Source: Rhodococcus sp. CH91 (GTDB taxonomy: Bacteria > Actinomycetota > Actinomycetes > Mycobacteriales > Mycobacteriaceae). Taken from it: a DNA stretch of 64,000 nucleotides. The position numbers were made by a program, and so were the translations under genes. Under the pieces are notes generated by a model. That model saw nothing but the letters and a program-made list of their open reading frames with translations, was not told the origin of the DNA and did no database searches. The stretch lies in assembly GCF_022554085.1 (NCBI RefSeq), contig NZ_JAKFYR010000004.1:62001-126000 (forward strand). Direction: 5' to 3'. Shown piece after piece: positions 26,415-35,801 of the stretch. Every line of letters starts with the position of its first letter. The stretch's first letter is position 1.

Positions 26415-26879
26415 GATGACACTCCTGCGTGTTCCGAGCCGGCATTCGGACTCGGTTGCTGCGAAGTGACTGCAGTTCAATAACTTTCGTACGCACGCGT
26501 ATCGATCTGCAGCGCTTCGCCAAGGACATTGGGGTGAAGCTTCCGGGCGCGATCACGGTTACCGCTGTACTACGTTGTACGACTTCCGGAACGTGATGGA
26601 GCCGGGGCGGGTGGCCCTGGCGTCGAGCCCTGGGTGATCGAGCCCTGGGTGGGTCTGCCATCCTTCGTCCGACCCGGGGGTACTCCGGCTTCGGATTGCC
26701 GCAAGTTTGCCACCTTCGCAGACGAACAATCAAATCGGTATCGATTGCGAAGGTCTCACCGTTTTGTTGCCTCACCTGTGAGTTTACGTGTCACGACCGG
26801 TGCACGATCGTGTCGTCCGCGGAATCTCTGCAGTTACACGACGGCTACCGACGGGTAGCCCCGGCGTCGCCCGGGACCG
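26415..26879. other. Intergenic region upstream of malic enzyme
   Basis: 465 nt without a convincing gene. It should contain the malic-enzyme promoter, but no strong -35/-10 pair stands out. The only structure I see is a short direct repeat at 26623-26651. It is slightly less GC-rich than its surroundings. Confidence 0.5.
26623..26651. repeat. Two tandem copies of a 14-nt sequence
   Basis: tcgagccctgggtg at 26623-26636 and 26638-26651, one base apart. Function unknown. Confidence 0.7.
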
Positions 26880-27302
26880 TCATCCCCACCACTGCGTGAG
26901 CATCAGAATCGATGCAGTGAAGATCACCACAGTGCTCGACAGGAGCGCGGTGGCGCCGTACCGGCGATCGGCGGTGATCTGGGCGGCCACCGCCACGAGC
27001 GCCGCCACCACGTGCGAGGCCACCGAGGTCGTGCCCGGCCCGGGAAAGCCCCGATCTCCCGCGAGATACTGGGCGACGCACACCACGACCGTCAGGACGA
27101 TCACCGCCGCGCAGACGACCCCCGAGACCGCCCGGCCGATCCGTACCGTCACACCCGCACGACGCGGTGCGGAGGCGTGCGGATCCGTGTAGTAGTAGTC
27201 CTCGTCGTCGTACGATGCGTCGTAGTACTCACTGCTGTAGTAGCTTTCGCCGTTCCGGGGTCCGTACTGCCCATCCGGATACTGCGCTCCCCACCGCCTC
27301 AT
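26880..27302 (-). CDS. Small membrane protein with Tyr/Asp-rich N-terminal tail
   Basis: 140 residues, family not recognised. The N-terminal 45 residues are hydrophilic with a striking Tyr/Asp run (YYSSEYYDASYDDEDYYY), followed by about three hydrophobic segments: AVSGVVCAAVIVLTVVVCVA near 60, SHVVAALVAVAAQI near 95, and ALLSSTVVIFTASILML near the end. The start codon overlaps the stop of the upstream PHP gene (ATGA), so the two are coupled. The Tyr/Asp tail is probably cytoplasmic and could be a phosphorylation or protein-binding site; that is speculation. Confidence 0.75.
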   Translation of the reverse strand: MRRWGAQYPDGQYGPRNGESYYSSEYYDASYDDEDYYYTDPHASAPRRAGVTVRIGRAVSGVVCAAVIVLTVVVCVAQYLAGDRGFPGPGTTSVASHVVAALVAVAAQITADRRYGATALLSSTVVIFTASILMLTQWWG

Positions 27303-28153
27303 CCCGCGACCACCTCCACGCCGGTCGCCCGGTCGAGCAGCGCCTCGTAGGCCGACGGAGCGGTGGTGAACCGGCCGAGCGGCACGTCCTTGTTGCCACC
27401 GTGATAGTCGGAGGACCCCGTGACGATCACCCCGAGACTCAATGCGAGATCCTTCATCGTCCGCGCGTCCTCCTCGCTGTGGTCGGGGTGATCGGCCTCG
27501 ACTCCCCCGAGCCCGAGCTCGGCGAGCTCCTCGATGTGATCGAGGGCGAGGATCCGGCCACGTGCCCGCGCCCGGGCGTGCGCCACCACCGTCACGCCTC
27601 CGGCGGCCGTCACCATCTTCACGGCATCGGCGAGCGGCGTGTCGGCCTTCGGAACGTAGTAGCGGCCACGTGGGGACAACAGGTCCGTGAAGGCATCACC
27701 CACCGTGGGGACCACCCCGGCCGTGACGAGCGCCCGCGCCAGGTGCGGGCGTCCCGCGGCCGGGCCCGCCGAAGCGAGCACCGCGTCGACGTCGATGGGC
27801 AGACCGTCCTCGGCCATCCGCCGGCCCATCGCGCGGATCCGGGACACCCGTTCGCCCCGCAGACGCTCGAGTTCGGCGACGAAGACCGGATCGTGCGGAT
27901 CGAACAGATAGGCCAGCAGGTGCACCGCCACCGGCGCTCCGTCCTCGCCGCGCCCGGTGCAGGACATCTCCATCCCTCGCACGAGCCGCAAGCCGGACGG
28001 CAGGGCGGCGACGGCCTCGCCCCATCCCGCGGTCGTGTCGTGGTCGGTCAGGGCCACCACGTCCAGACCTGCCGCGGCGGCGGCACGGACGAGTTCCGCA
28101 GGGCCGTCGGTACCGTCCGATGCGGTCGAATGGGTGTGGAGATCGATGCGCAC
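27299..28153 (-). CDS. PHP-domain metal-dependent phosphoesterase
   Basis: 284 residues. PHP signatures: IDLHTHSTASDGT at the N-terminus (metal-binding H-x-H), ALTDHDTTAGW near 35, an E in RGMEMSCTG near 60, VVAHARARARGR near 185, and SSDYHGG near 250. Family members include trpH/RNase AM-type 5'-3' exonucleases and 3',5'-nucleotide phosphatases; which applies here is not visible. The GTG at 28153 is chosen because the family starts MRIDLHTH. An ATG at 28186 is possible but adds an unconserved leader. Confidence 0.85.
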   Translation of the reverse strand: MRIDLHTHSTASDGTDGPAELVRAAAAAGLDVVALTDHDTTAGWGEAVAALPSGLRLVRGMEMSCTGRGEDGAPVAVHLLAYLFDPHDPVFVAELERLRGERVSRIRAMGRRMAEDGLPIDVDAVLASAGPAAGRPHLARALVTAGVVPTVGDAFTDLLSPRGRYYVPKADTPLADAVKMVTAAGGVTVVAHARARARGRILALDHIEELAELGLGGVEADHPDHSEEDARTMKDLALSLGVIVTGSSDYHGGNKDVPLGRFTTAPSAYEALLDRATGVEVVAG

Positions 28154-28223
28154 GCTCCCCAGTCTGTCAGGTCGACGGGCTAGCATGGCGAAGCTACCCG
28201 GGGCGTCTCGAGGAAGGGAGAAC

Positions 28224-29309
28224 ATGCCGCATATGCCCTCCCGAGCCACCCGTCGCGCGTCCGCGGCAGGTCGCCCGGATGCTGCTCCTCCGATCCGCCC
28301 GTCCTCGGCCGAGAGTGCCGTCGTCGATTGCGCGGTCTACGTCGACGGGCGGCGACTTCCCGGCCCGTTCACCCACGAGGACGCCCTCGCCGAGGTACGC
28401 CGGCGTGGCTCCGGTTTCGTGTGGCTCGGCCTGCACCACCCCGACGAGCACCAGATGGCGAGCGTCGCACGCACCTTCGGCCTGCACGAATTGATGGTCG
28501 AGGACGCCGTCCACGCCCACCAGCGCCCGAAACTCGAACGCTACGACAACGTGCTGTTCCTGGTGCTGCGGACCGTCAGCTATGTCGAGCACGAGTCGGT
28601 CACCACCACCAAGGACATCGTCGAGACCGGCGAGATCATGTTGTTCACCGGCCCCGACTTCGTCGTCAGCGTGCGCCACGGCGATCACTCCGCCCTGGCG
28701 GAGGTCCGCAAGCGCCTCGAGGACGACCCGGAGCACCTCGTGCGAGGGCCCGCCACGGTGCTCCACGCGATCGCCGACCACGTCGTCGACTCGTATCTCG
28801 CGGTCACCACGGCCGTCCAGCCGGACGTCGACGATCTGGAAGAGCTCGTGTTCACACCGAGCACCCGTATCGCGGTCGAGCAGATCTACATGCTCAAGCG
28901 GGAGATCGTGGAACTGCGCCGCGCGGTGCTGCCGCTCGCCGAGCCGTTGCAGCAGTTGATCCGCTCCCCCGGCAACCCGGTCCCCAAGGACATCCGGCGC
29001 TACTTCCGCGACGTCGCGGACCACCACACGACGGTCTCCGATCGCATCGCCGCCTTCGACGAGACGCTCAGCACGCTCCTCGACGCCGCGATCGCGAAGA
29101 TCACCGTGCAGCAGAACACCGACATGCGCCGGATCTCGGCGTGGGTCGCCATCGCCGCGGTCCCCACGATGATCGCCGGCATCTACGGCATGAACTTCGA
29201 GCGCATGCCGGAACTGCAATGGGAATACGGCTATTACGTCGTGATCGGCGCCATCCTGGCGATCACCGTCGCGCTGTTCGTCACCTTCCGTCGCAACAAG
29301 TGGCTGTGA
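28224..29309 (+). CDS. corA: CorA-type Mg2+/Co2+ transport protein
   Basis: 361 residues. Long cytoplasmic domain (FVWLGLHHPDEHQM, VEDAVHAHQRPKLERYDNVL) and a long helix ending in two C-terminal transmembrane segments. The gate signature G-M-N is present in IAGIYGMNFERMPEL near residue 325, and the protein ends FRRNKWL, as CorA does. The ATG at 28224 follows GGAAGGGAG. Matches Rv1239c in the syntenic M. tuberculosis region (from memory). Its stop overlaps the next start by GTGA. Confidence 0.93.
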   Translation: MPHMPSRATRRASAAGRPDAAPPIRPSSAESAVVDCAVYVDGRRLPGPFTHEDALAEVRRRGSGFVWLGLHHPDEHQMASVARTFGLHELMVEDAVHAHQRPKLERYDNVLFLVLRTVSYVEHESVTTTKDIVETGEIMLFTGPDFVVSVRHGDHSALAEVRKRLEDDPEHLVRGPATVLHAIADHVVDSYLAVTTAVQPDVDDLEELVFTPSTRIAVEQIYMLKREIVELRRAVLPLAEPLQQLIRSPGNPVPKDIRRYFRDVADHHTTVSDRIAAFDETLSTLLDAAIAKITVQQNTDMRRISAWVAIAAVPTMIAGIYGMNFERMPELQWEYGYYVVIGAILAITVALFVTFRRNKWL

Positions 29310-31114
29310 CCACCGGACTCGCAGAACACCTCTCCTCGACCGCGCCCTCGGCCCGGGCGCGCCGTCGCGTGCTCGTCGTGGCCCTCGTCCTCGTGCTGAT
29401 CCAGACGGCCGTCCGTGCAGCAGTGGTCTTCACGGGCGAGTTCTACTGGGACGATCTCATTCTCGCCGGACGCGCGGGATCGTACCCGTTGTTCTCGGAC
29501 GCCTTCCTGCGCTACGACCACGACGGGCACTTCATGCCCGCGGCCTTCCTCGTGGCGGGCATCGCCACGGCGATCGCGCCGCTGGAGTGGTGGCCCGCCG
29601 CGATCTCGCTCGTGCTCGGGCAGCTGCTGGCATCGCTCGCGGTGGTGCGGGTGCTGTGGTTGCTGCTCGGACCACGCCGCGCCCTGTGGGGTCCGTTGCT
29701 GTTCTACCTCCTCACCCCGCTGACGCTGCCCGCCTTCGCGTGGTGGGCGGCCGGCCTGAACGCCCTGCCGCTGCAGGCGGCACTGGCCTGGGTCGCCGGG
29801 GATGCCCTGCAGTACGGCCGGACCGGGCGCCGGCGTCACCTCGTGAGCGCGGTCGTCGTCACGGCGGTGGCACTGGCGTTCTTCGAGAAGTCGGTCGTCG
29901 TACCGTTCGTGGCGTTCGCGACGGTCGCGCTCGTCTCCCACGTCGACGGCATCCGACGTCCGATCCGTCACGCATGGAGGCAGGCCCGCCCGCTGTGGAT
30001 CTCCTCGGCGGCGGTACTGCTCGTGTGGGCGGCCGGGTACGCAGCGGTGGTCACGTCGCGGTTCGGGGTGCCGCCGTGGTCCATGGTGGCCGGGCTGACG
30101 CACCACGGTCTGTCCTACGGCTTCGTCCCCTCCCTCCTGGGCGGACCGTGGCTGTGGGAGCGCTGGAACCCCAGCCCGCCGTGGGCCGACCCCCCGCTCG
30201 TACTCGTCGTCGTCTCCTGGCTCGTCCTGGTGCTCGCGGCGGTGTGGACCCTGCGCCGCAGGGAACGCACCGGGCCGGTGTGGATCGCGATGAGCGCGTA
30301 CGTGCTGGCCTCGCTCGTAGCGATGATCAGCACCCGTTTCGGCCCGGACACCACCTACGAACTCGCCCGGACGCTGCGGTACTTCGCCGACTCGGCCGTC
30401 GTCGTCGCGATCGCGGCCGCCGTGGTGCTGCGCGCCCCGGAACGCGGAGCGCCGTTGCGTGCCCGGCACGTCCGCGCAGCGGCGACGCTGACGTGTACGG
30501 CGATCTTCACCGCCGGCTCGCTGTGGTCGACGCTGACGTTCGCGCGCAGCTGGTCGGACAACCCGACCGGCGACTATCTGGCAGCGGCGAAGACGGCACT
30601 CACCGCGCGACCCGACGACGCCGTGCTCGACCATCCGGTATCGGTGTGGGTGCTGCTGCCGGTCACCTACCCGCACAATCTGGTGGGATCGGTCTTCTCG
30701 GCGCTGCCCGGCCGCTCCGAGATCGGTGATCACACCACCGACCTGTGGGTGCTCGACGATCACGGAGACCGGGCGGACGCCGCTCTTCTGCCGTTGCGGG
30801 CCGTACTGCCGGGAACGGTCCCGGACTGTGGTCACCGCGTCACGAGCGAGAGCGTCACCGCCCTTCCACTCGACTCCCCGGCGGGCGACTGGGAGTGGAC
30901 CGTCCAGGTGAACTACCGGTCCTCCGCGGACGACACCCTCGAGATCGGTTTCCCCGGCCACGAGAGCGCCACCGTCCCCGTCACGGAGGGACTGGGCACG
31001 GTGTACGTCCGGCTCTCGGGCGACGGACCGGCCCTGCAGGCCCGTGCGTCCACGGCTGGCACCACCGTATGTCTCGGGGGCGGAGCACTCGGGGTCGTCG
31101 TACCCGAGGGCTGA
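29306..31114 (+). CDS. Large polytopic membrane protein of unknown function
   Basis: 602 residues, family not identified. About 11 transmembrane helices between residues 20 and 420, starting VLVVALVLVLIQTAVRAAVV and with the early loop GEFYWDDLILAGRAGSYPLF; such an acidic D-D motif in the first external loop is typical of polyprenol-dependent glycosyltransferases of the GT-C fold, so a GT-C-like role is possible but unproven. A C-terminal soluble, beta-rich domain (about 440-602) should lie outside. Overlaps corA by 4 nt (GTGA), so coupled to it. Confidence 0.7.
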   Translation: MTTGLAEHLSSTAPSARARRRVLVVALVLVLIQTAVRAAVVFTGEFYWDDLILAGRAGSYPLFSDAFLRYDHDGHFMPAAFLVAGIATAIAPLEWWPAAISLVLGQLLASLAVVRVLWLLLGPRRALWGPLLFYLLTPLTLPAFAWWAAGLNALPLQAALAWVAGDALQYGRTGRRRHLVSAVVVTAVALAFFEKSVVVPFVAFATVALVSHVDGIRRPIRHAWRQARPLWISSAAVLLVWAAGYAAVVTSRFGVPPWSMVAGLTHHGLSYGFVPSLLGGPWLWERWNPSPPWADPPLVLVVVSWLVLVLAAVWTLRRRERTGPVWIAMSAYVLASLVAMISTRFGPDTTYELARTLRYFADSAVVVAIAAAVVLRAPERGAPLRARHVRAAATLTCTAIFTAGSLWSTLTFARSWSDNPTGDYLAAAKTALTARPDDAVLDHPVSVWVLLPVTYPHNLVGSVFSALPGRSEIGDHTTDLWVLDDHGDRADAALLPLRAVLPGTVPDCGHRVTSESVTALPLDSPAGDWEWTVQVNYRSSADDTLEIGFPGHESATVPVTEGLGTVYVRLSGDGPALQARASTAGTTVCLGGGALGVVVPEG

Positions 31115-31130
31115 TCACCGTCGGATTCCG

Positions 31131-32258
31131 TCAGGAAGGCGGAGCGAAGTGGACGCGGTGGTCCCCGGCCCCGGGCGCGGCAAAGTCCAGCAGCCGCATT
31201 CCCTCGGCTTCGAGCGCCGAGCGATCGGACGCGATGATCGTCCGCCAGGATGTCACCTCGACGGTGCCGGTCTTCTCGTCGGTGGTCACTCGTGCGCTGC
31301 CGGCGACCGTCCCGTCGACGAGAACCGCCGCCGGGACGATACCGTTCTTCGACACGATGCGCGTGCGGTGTTCCTCGGCGACGAATCGGGTGCGGTCGGC
31401 ATGCGAGAGCAAGACGTTGTCGAACGGTGCGAGGATCCGCACGGGTGCGGGAGTCGACGGGTCGGGGCGCGGGGCGTCCGGCAGGTCGAACAGTTCCACA
31501 CCGCGTTCGTCACGGAAGGTCGCCAGTCGCGGCCGGAGACGCTCGAAGATCTCCGTGAGCCGGGTCAGGCCGCACCAGGCCTGCGCGTCCCGGACGCTCG
31601 CAGGACCGAACGCCGCGAGGTACCGCAGGACGAACGTCTCGGGAGTGACGAGACCGTCCGGTGGCGGACCCACCCACACGTCGAGGTGAGCCAGACGTGG
31701 CCGGCCCGAGCGACCCCACAGGCCTCGCGGGGGCACCTGCACGAGGGGAAGCAGGCATCGCGCCGCGCGGGCGAGCGCTGCGGGATCGTGCCCGGGAAAT
31801 CGCTCGGCGAGCAGTCGTCCGAGGTCTGCCGGACTCTCCGCTCGCGCCGCGAGGATCTCACCCACGCTCGCCTCGAACTCGGCGCGATCGAGGCCCCGCT
31901 CACCGGAAGAACCGGCCGGGCCGGTGCCGGCATAGCGGTCGAGCACCGGTTGCACCCACGATCGCAGTGCGTGAGCATCGGCCGCGGACACCGCGAAGAC
32001 GGTGCCGCGCATCAGTGCGATCCGGACGACGGCGCGCGATTCCACCAGCGCGGCGAGCATGTCCGGACGGAAGTCGCGAAGGCGGGTCCACAGCGCGTAG
32101 TAGGGCGGCAGTGGTGCCTGTGCCTGAAGGCCCACCAGGTGCTCGATCATGGTGGAGGGGTCCACGTCGCTGCGGCGCAACAGGTGCTGGCGCGCGAGCG
32201 TCGCGCGTCCGAGTGCGCGATCCGTCAGGCTCCCGGTGGTCACACCGCACGATCGCAC
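31131..32258 (-). CDS. Winged helix DNA-binding domain protein (HTH_42 / YcaQ-AlkX-like family)
   Basis: 375 residues. Family features: LARQHLLRRSDVDPSTMIEH with HLVGLQAQ near the N-terminus (the widely conserved G-L-Q-A-Q), then VRIALMRGTVFAV, a central winged-helix region (FVLRYLAAFGPASVRDAQAW) and ILAPFDNVLLSHADR towards the end. Relatives such as YcaQ/AlkX act as DNA glycosylases for bulky or crosslinked bases; here a nucleic-acid role is inferred only from the family. The start could be GTG 32258 or GTG 32243; no ribosome site decides. It lies 16 nt after the SUFU-like gene. Confidence 0.75.
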   Translation of the reverse strand: MRSCGVTTGSLTDRALGRATLARQHLLRRSDVDPSTMIEHLVGLQAQAPLPPYYALWTRLRDFRPDMLAALVESRAVVRIALMRGTVFAVSAADAHALRSWVQPVLDRYAGTGPAGSSGERGLDRAEFEASVGEILAARAESPADLGRLLAERFPGHDPAALARAARCLLPLVQVPPRGLWGRSGRPRLAHLDVWVGPPPDGLVTPETFVLRYLAAFGPASVRDAQAWCGLTRLTEIFERLRPRLATFRDERGVELFDLPDAPRPDPSTPAPVRILAPFDNVLLSHADRTRFVAEEHRTRIVSKNGIVPAAVLVDGTVAGSARVTTDEKTGTVEVTSWRTIIASDRSALEAEGMRLLDFAAPGAGDHRVHFAPPS

Positions 32259-32274
32259 GATGCGCGTGAGATCG

Positions 32275-32865
32275 CTACAGCCGCGCCTGCGCCCGTCGCG
32301 GGTCGGACAGGTCGATGCCCGCTTCCTGCCAGGCCTCCCGCAGCGCGTCGGTGCCCTTCAGTCTCTTCCACGCCGCCTCGGTGCCGGTGATCGGGCGGGC
32401 CTCGAAGAAGCGCACCGGATCGGACGGCTCGGGCAACTCCAGCTCCGGGACCTCGGCCGCTTCGAGCAGTACCGCGGTGAACGGGGCGCCGTCCCACAGC
32501 GGTTCACCGAGATCGAGCAGGGCGTCGTCGGTGAGGACGACACCCTCCACCGCGGGCAACGCCGCGAGCACCGCGAGAGTGCGGTGGACGCCGGCCGTGA
32601 TGCCCTCGTTGTCGCGCAGGCTCAGAAGCAGTTCCGCCCGCGGTCCCCGCGTCGGATCCGCGACCATGTCCGTCGGATCACCCATCGGATGCCGCGAACA
32701 CCCGAGCGTCGCGTACCGCAGGAACTCGCCTCCGCGGAAGCGGAGGACCTCGATCGGTTCGAGGCCGAGGAAAGTCACCGAGGCAGACTCCGGATCCGGA
32801 CCACCCGGCACGGACAGGTGTTCGGTGAGGTGGGCGCGAACTGCGGACAGGACTGCATCGGTCAC
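32275..32865 (-). CDS. Suppressor-of-fused (SUFU) domain protein
   Basis: 196 residues. Resembles bacterial SUFU-domain proteins: an N-terminal hydrophilic stretch, then EFLRYATLGCSRHPM (about 47-61), RAELLLSLRDN near 75, LLDLGEPLWDGAPFTAVLLE near 117, and a closing FFEARPITGTEAAWKR. Bacterial SUFU proteins have no agreed function; some act as immunity or adaptor proteins. GTG at 32865 with TACATT 6 nt upstream, so probably leaderless, and divergent from the ParB-like gene. The winged-helix gene follows on the same strand. Confidence 0.7.
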   Translation of the reverse strand: MTDAVLSAVRAHLTEHLSVPGGPDPESASVTFLGLEPIEVLRFRGGEFLRYATLGCSRHPMGDPTDMVADPTRGPRAELLLSLRDNEGITAGVHRTLAVLAALPAVEGVVLTDDALLDLGEPLWDGAPFTAVLLEAAEVPELELPEPSDPVRFFEARPITGTEAAWKRLKGTDALREAWQEAGIDLSDPRRAQARL

Positions 32866-32871
32866 CCCTGC

Positions 32872-32877
32872 AATGTA
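32872..32877 (-). promoter_or_regulatory. -10 box of the SUFU gene
   Basis: TACATT on the minus strand, 6 nt before the GTG at 32865. Confidence 0.45.
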
Positions 32878-32926
32878 GCGCCCGGCTCCCACATGCGGTT
32901 CCCACCCGGACGTCCGCGGCGCCCGG

Positions 32927-32932
32927 TACCGT
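32927..32932 (+). promoter_or_regulatory. -10 box of the ParB-like gene
   Basis: TACCGT, 6 nt before the GTG at 32939; back-to-back with the SUFU promoter. Confidence 0.45.
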
Positions 32933-32938
32933 CGAAGC

Positions 32939-33784
32939 GTGGTTCGTGACACCGGTTTTCCGGTCTCCGACGCCGGCGACGATTTCGCCCGACAGCGCCG
33001 GCGCGCCGAATACGCCCGGCTGATCGCGTGGCTGCGCCGCGAACCCTCCGACGTCAACACCGTGCTGCCCTTCGACGACGTCGTCGCCGCACTCGGCCGG
33101 GTCGGGGAACGCCGTCTCGGGCTCCGGATCATCGAGGTCGCCTCGATCGTCGGCAGCGTCGACCGCAGCGAGGACTTCGACCGGCGGTTCCGGCCCACCT
33201 CCTCCCGTCTGCGCGCACGGTGGGAGCGCATCGCTACCGCGCGTCGCCGCGGTGAGCCGATGCCTCCGATCTCCGTGTACCGGGTCGGGTCGATGCACTT
33301 CGTGCAGGACGGGCACCACCGGGTCTCGATCGCATACGCGCAGGGCGACCGCACCATCGACGCGTACGTCACCGAGATCGTCACGAAGGTACCGGCAGAG
33401 GGCATCACCGGCCGGCCGGATCTCGTGCACAAGGACCACTTCCGGATGTTCCTCGCCAGGGTTCCCCTGCACGGCCCCGCTCAGGACGCGATCCGTGTCT
33501 CCGACCCGTGGGGATACGCCGAACTGGCCGAGGCCGTCGAGGCGTGGGGTTTCCGGCTCATCCAGGAACTCGGGGTCCATCTCACCCGCGAGGACGTCGC
33601 GCGCCGCTGGTACGAGGAGGAGTTCGTCCCCGTCGTCGCCATGGCACGCACCGCCGGCATACTGCCCTCGCGCACCGACGCCGAGGTGTATCTGTGGATC
33701 GCCGGCGAACGGTACCGTCTGGTGCGGCGCCACGTGTGGAACGAGGAGATCGTCGACGAACTCCGGGGGCGCGCGCCCCGCTGA
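32939..33784 (+). CDS. ParB-like nuclease-domain protein
   Basis: 281 residues. The region around residues 104-135 (PPISVYRVGSMHFVQDGHHR then VSIA) carries the D-G-H-H-R motif of ParB/Srx-fold domains. There is no ParB DNA-binding helix-turn-helix or CTP-switch motif, so this is not the chromosome-partition protein. The C-terminal half (HLTREDVARRWYEEEFVP, TDAEVYLWIAGERYRL) is helical. Function unknown. It converges on sugC with a 14-nt gap. Confidence 0.7.
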   Translation: MVRDTGFPVSDAGDDFARQRRRAEYARLIAWLRREPSDVNTVLPFDDVVAALGRVGERRLGLRIIEVASIVGSVDRSEDFDRRFRPTSSRLRARWERIATARRRGEPMPPISVYRVGSMHFVQDGHHRVSIAYAQGDRTIDAYVTEIVTKVPAEGITGRPDLVHKDHFRMFLARVPLHGPAQDAIRVSDPWGYAELAEAVEAWGFRLIQELGVHLTREDVARRWYEEEFVPVVAMARTAGILPSRTDAEVYLWIAGERYRLVRRHVWNEEIVDELRGRAPR

Positions 33785-33798
33785 GGCGTACCGGCCGA

Positions 33799-34965
33799 TC
33801 AGAGTGTCACGTTCGTACCCGTCTCCTGATCGAAGATCGCGACCTTCGCGGGGTCGAACCACAACTGCACGGTTGCGCCCTGGGCCGCCTTCGACTCCAC
33901 CGGCAACCTGGCGACCAGGGAATCGGCCGACAGGTCGGCGCCCGAGTCTGCGGCGAGTTCGTCGAGATCCTTGGACTGCACGCCGGGCCCCTCGGCCGTG
34001 AAGTACGCGAACTTGTCCGATCCCATCGACTCGAGCACGTCCACCACTGCGGAGAACGTCACACCCGCTTCGCGCTGCGCGGGATCGAGCAGGTCGGCGT
34101 CCTCGAGGTGCTCCGGGCGGATACCGACGACGACCTCCCGTGAAGGATTGTGGCGGCGTACCACCTCCCAGCGATCGTCGGGCAGCCGGAACTCCCCGAA
34201 GGGAGCGCGTATCGCACCGTTCTCGAGGTGCGCGGGGACGAAGTTCATCGACGGTGAGCCGATGAAACCTGCGACGAACAGATTGCGCGGATGATCGTAG
34301 AGTTCCTGCGGGGCGCCGACCTGCTGGACGAACCCGCCCCGCATCACGACCACACGGTCGCCGAGCGTCATCGCTTCGGTCTGATCGTGGGTGACATAGA
34401 CCGTCGTGGTGCCGAGCCGCTTCTGCAGTCTCGCGATCTCGGTCCGCATCTGTACCCGCAGCTTGGCATCGAGGTTGGACAGCGGTTCGTCCATCAGGAA
34501 TGCCTTGGGGCTGCGCACGATTGCGCGGCCCATCGCCACGCGCTGCCGCTGACCGCCGGACAGATTGCCCGGCTTGCGGTCGAGATGCTGTGTCAGGTCG
34601 AGGATTCGGGCCGCCTCCTCCACCTTCCGCGCGATCTCGTCCTTGGGCATCTTCGCGAGCGTCAAGGGGAACGCGATGTTGTCGCGCACCGACATGTGCG
34701 GATACAGGGCATACGACTGGAACACCATCGCGATGTCGCGATCCTTGGGAGCACGTTCGTTGACGCGCTCGCCTCCGATACGCAGTTCTCCGTCGGAGAT
34801 GTCCTCGAGACCGGCGATCATGTTGAGAGTCGTGGACTTTCCACAGCCCGACGGGCCGACGAGGATGACGAACTCGCCGTCGGCGATCTCGAGGTCCACG
34901 TCGCTGACGGCCTTCGCCCCGTCGGGATATTCCTTGGTCACCCTGTCGAGCACGATCTCTGCCAC
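33799..34965 (-). CDS. sugC: Trehalose ABC importer ATPase SugC
   Basis: 388 residues. ATPase of the LpqY-SugABC trehalose importer. Walker [10 protein letters not shown] (about 37-45), Q-loop [14 protein letters not shown], signature [15 protein letters not shown] near 131, Walker [12 protein letters not shown] near 154, switch His in [10 protein letters not shown]. The C-terminal third is the TOBE/OB regulatory domain of the MalK/UgpC class. Very close to M. tuberculosis Rv1238 (from memory), including AEIVLD at the start. GTG 34965 is chosen because GAAGGGG lies 8 nt upstream; a GTG at 34974 overlaps the sugB stop. Confidence 0.93.
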   Translation of the reverse strand: MAEIVLDRVTKEYPDGAKAVSDVDLEIADGEFVILVGPSGCGKSTTLNMIAGLEDISDGELRIGGERVNERAPKDRDIAMVFQSYALYPHMSVRDNIAFPLTLAKMPKDEIARKVEEAARILDLTQHLDRKPGNLSGGQRQRVAMGRAIVRSPKAFLMDEPLSNLDAKLRVQMRTEIARLQKRLGTTTVYVTHDQTEAMTLGDRVVVMRGGFVQQVGAPQELYDHPRNLFVAGFIGSPSMNFVPAHLENGAIRAPFGEFRLPDDRWEVVRRHNPSREVVVGIRPEHLEDADLLDPAQREAGVTFSAVVDVLESMGSDKFAYFTAEGPGVQSKDLDELAADSGADLSADSLVARLPVESKAAQGATVQLWFDPAKVAIFDQETGTNVTL

Positions 34966-34970
34966 GACAC

Positions 34971-35801
34971 TCACCCCTTCACTGCACCGGAGGTCAGACC
35001 GGCGACGATTCGACGTTGGAAGATCAGGACGAACACGATGATGGGGATCGTGATGACCACTGCGGCGGCCGCGATCGATCCGGTCGGTTCCTCGAACTGC
35101 GAGGCACCCGTGAAGTTCGCGATCGCCGCGGGTGCAGTGATGGACCGTTCCGTGGACGTGAGGGAGATCGCGAACAGCAGGTCGTTCCAGCAGAAGATGA
35201 ACACGAGGATGGCGGCGGTGATGATGCCGGGAGCGGCGAGCGGAGCGACGACCTTGCGGAATGCCTGCCCTGGTGTGGCCCCGTCCATCTTCGCGGCCTT
35301 CTCGAGTTCCCAGGGGATCTCCTTGAAGAAGGCCGAGAGCGTGTAGATCGCGAGCGGCAGCGAGAACGTGATGTAGGGAATGATCAGTGCCGCCCAGGTA
35401 TCGAACAACCCGAGCCCGCGCATGATCTCGAACAGCGGGCTCACGAGCGAGATCTGGGGGAACATCGCGATGAGCAGGGCCACCCCCACCAAAATCTTCT
35501 TACCCGGGAAGTCGAGCCTGGCGATCGCGTAGGCCGCCATCGTGCCGAGAACCACCGCGATGAAGGTCGCGATCAGCCCGATACCGATCGAATTGAACAG
35601 GGCGCTGGTGAAGGCATCGGTGCGGAAGATCCCGCGATAGTTGTCCAGCGTCCACTGCTGCGGGATGAAGTTGCCGTCCTGGATGGTGCCCGGTGGCTTG
35701 AACGACAGGCTGGCGATCCACAGCACCGGCACGAGCGCGTAGAGCAGCACGAGCAGGTTCACCGCCGACCACGAGAGGGTCCGTTTCCTGGTCTCGGCCA
35801 T
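34971..35801 (-). CDS. sugB: Trehalose ABC importer permease SugB
   Basis: 276 residues, six helices, MalG-type. First helix [20 protein letters not shown] near 12; the EAA loop that docks with the ATPase is [20 protein letters not shown] near 187 (E-A-A-x-x-D-G). The ATG sits in TGATG with the sugA stop, so translation is coupled. Works with SugA as the membrane pore for trehalose uptake. Confidence 0.92.
   Translation of the reverse strand: MAETRKRTLSWSAVNLLVLLYALVPVLWIASLSFKPPGTIQDGNFIPQQWTLDNYRGIFRTDAFTSALFNSIGIGLIATFIAVVLGTMAAYAIARLDFPGKKILVGVALLIAMFPQISLVSPLFEIMRGLGLFDTWAALIIPYITFSLPLAIYTLSAFFKEIPWELEKAAKMDGATPGQAFRKVVAPLAAPGIITAAILVFIFCWNDLLFAISLTSTERSITAPAAIANFTGASQFEEPTGSIAAAAVVITIPIIVFVLIFQRRIVAGLTSGAVKG

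Noticed and set aside
26415-26879. Open frame on the minus strand upstream of malic enzyme as a gene
   Set aside because: About 125 codons of Arg-rich sequence with no ribosome site, overlapping the malic-enzyme 5' end; no supporting features.
32939-33784. Chromosome-partition ParB and a nearby replication origin
   Set aside because: Only the ParB-like DGHHR domain is present, without parA, parS-like sites or the ParB helix-turn-helix.
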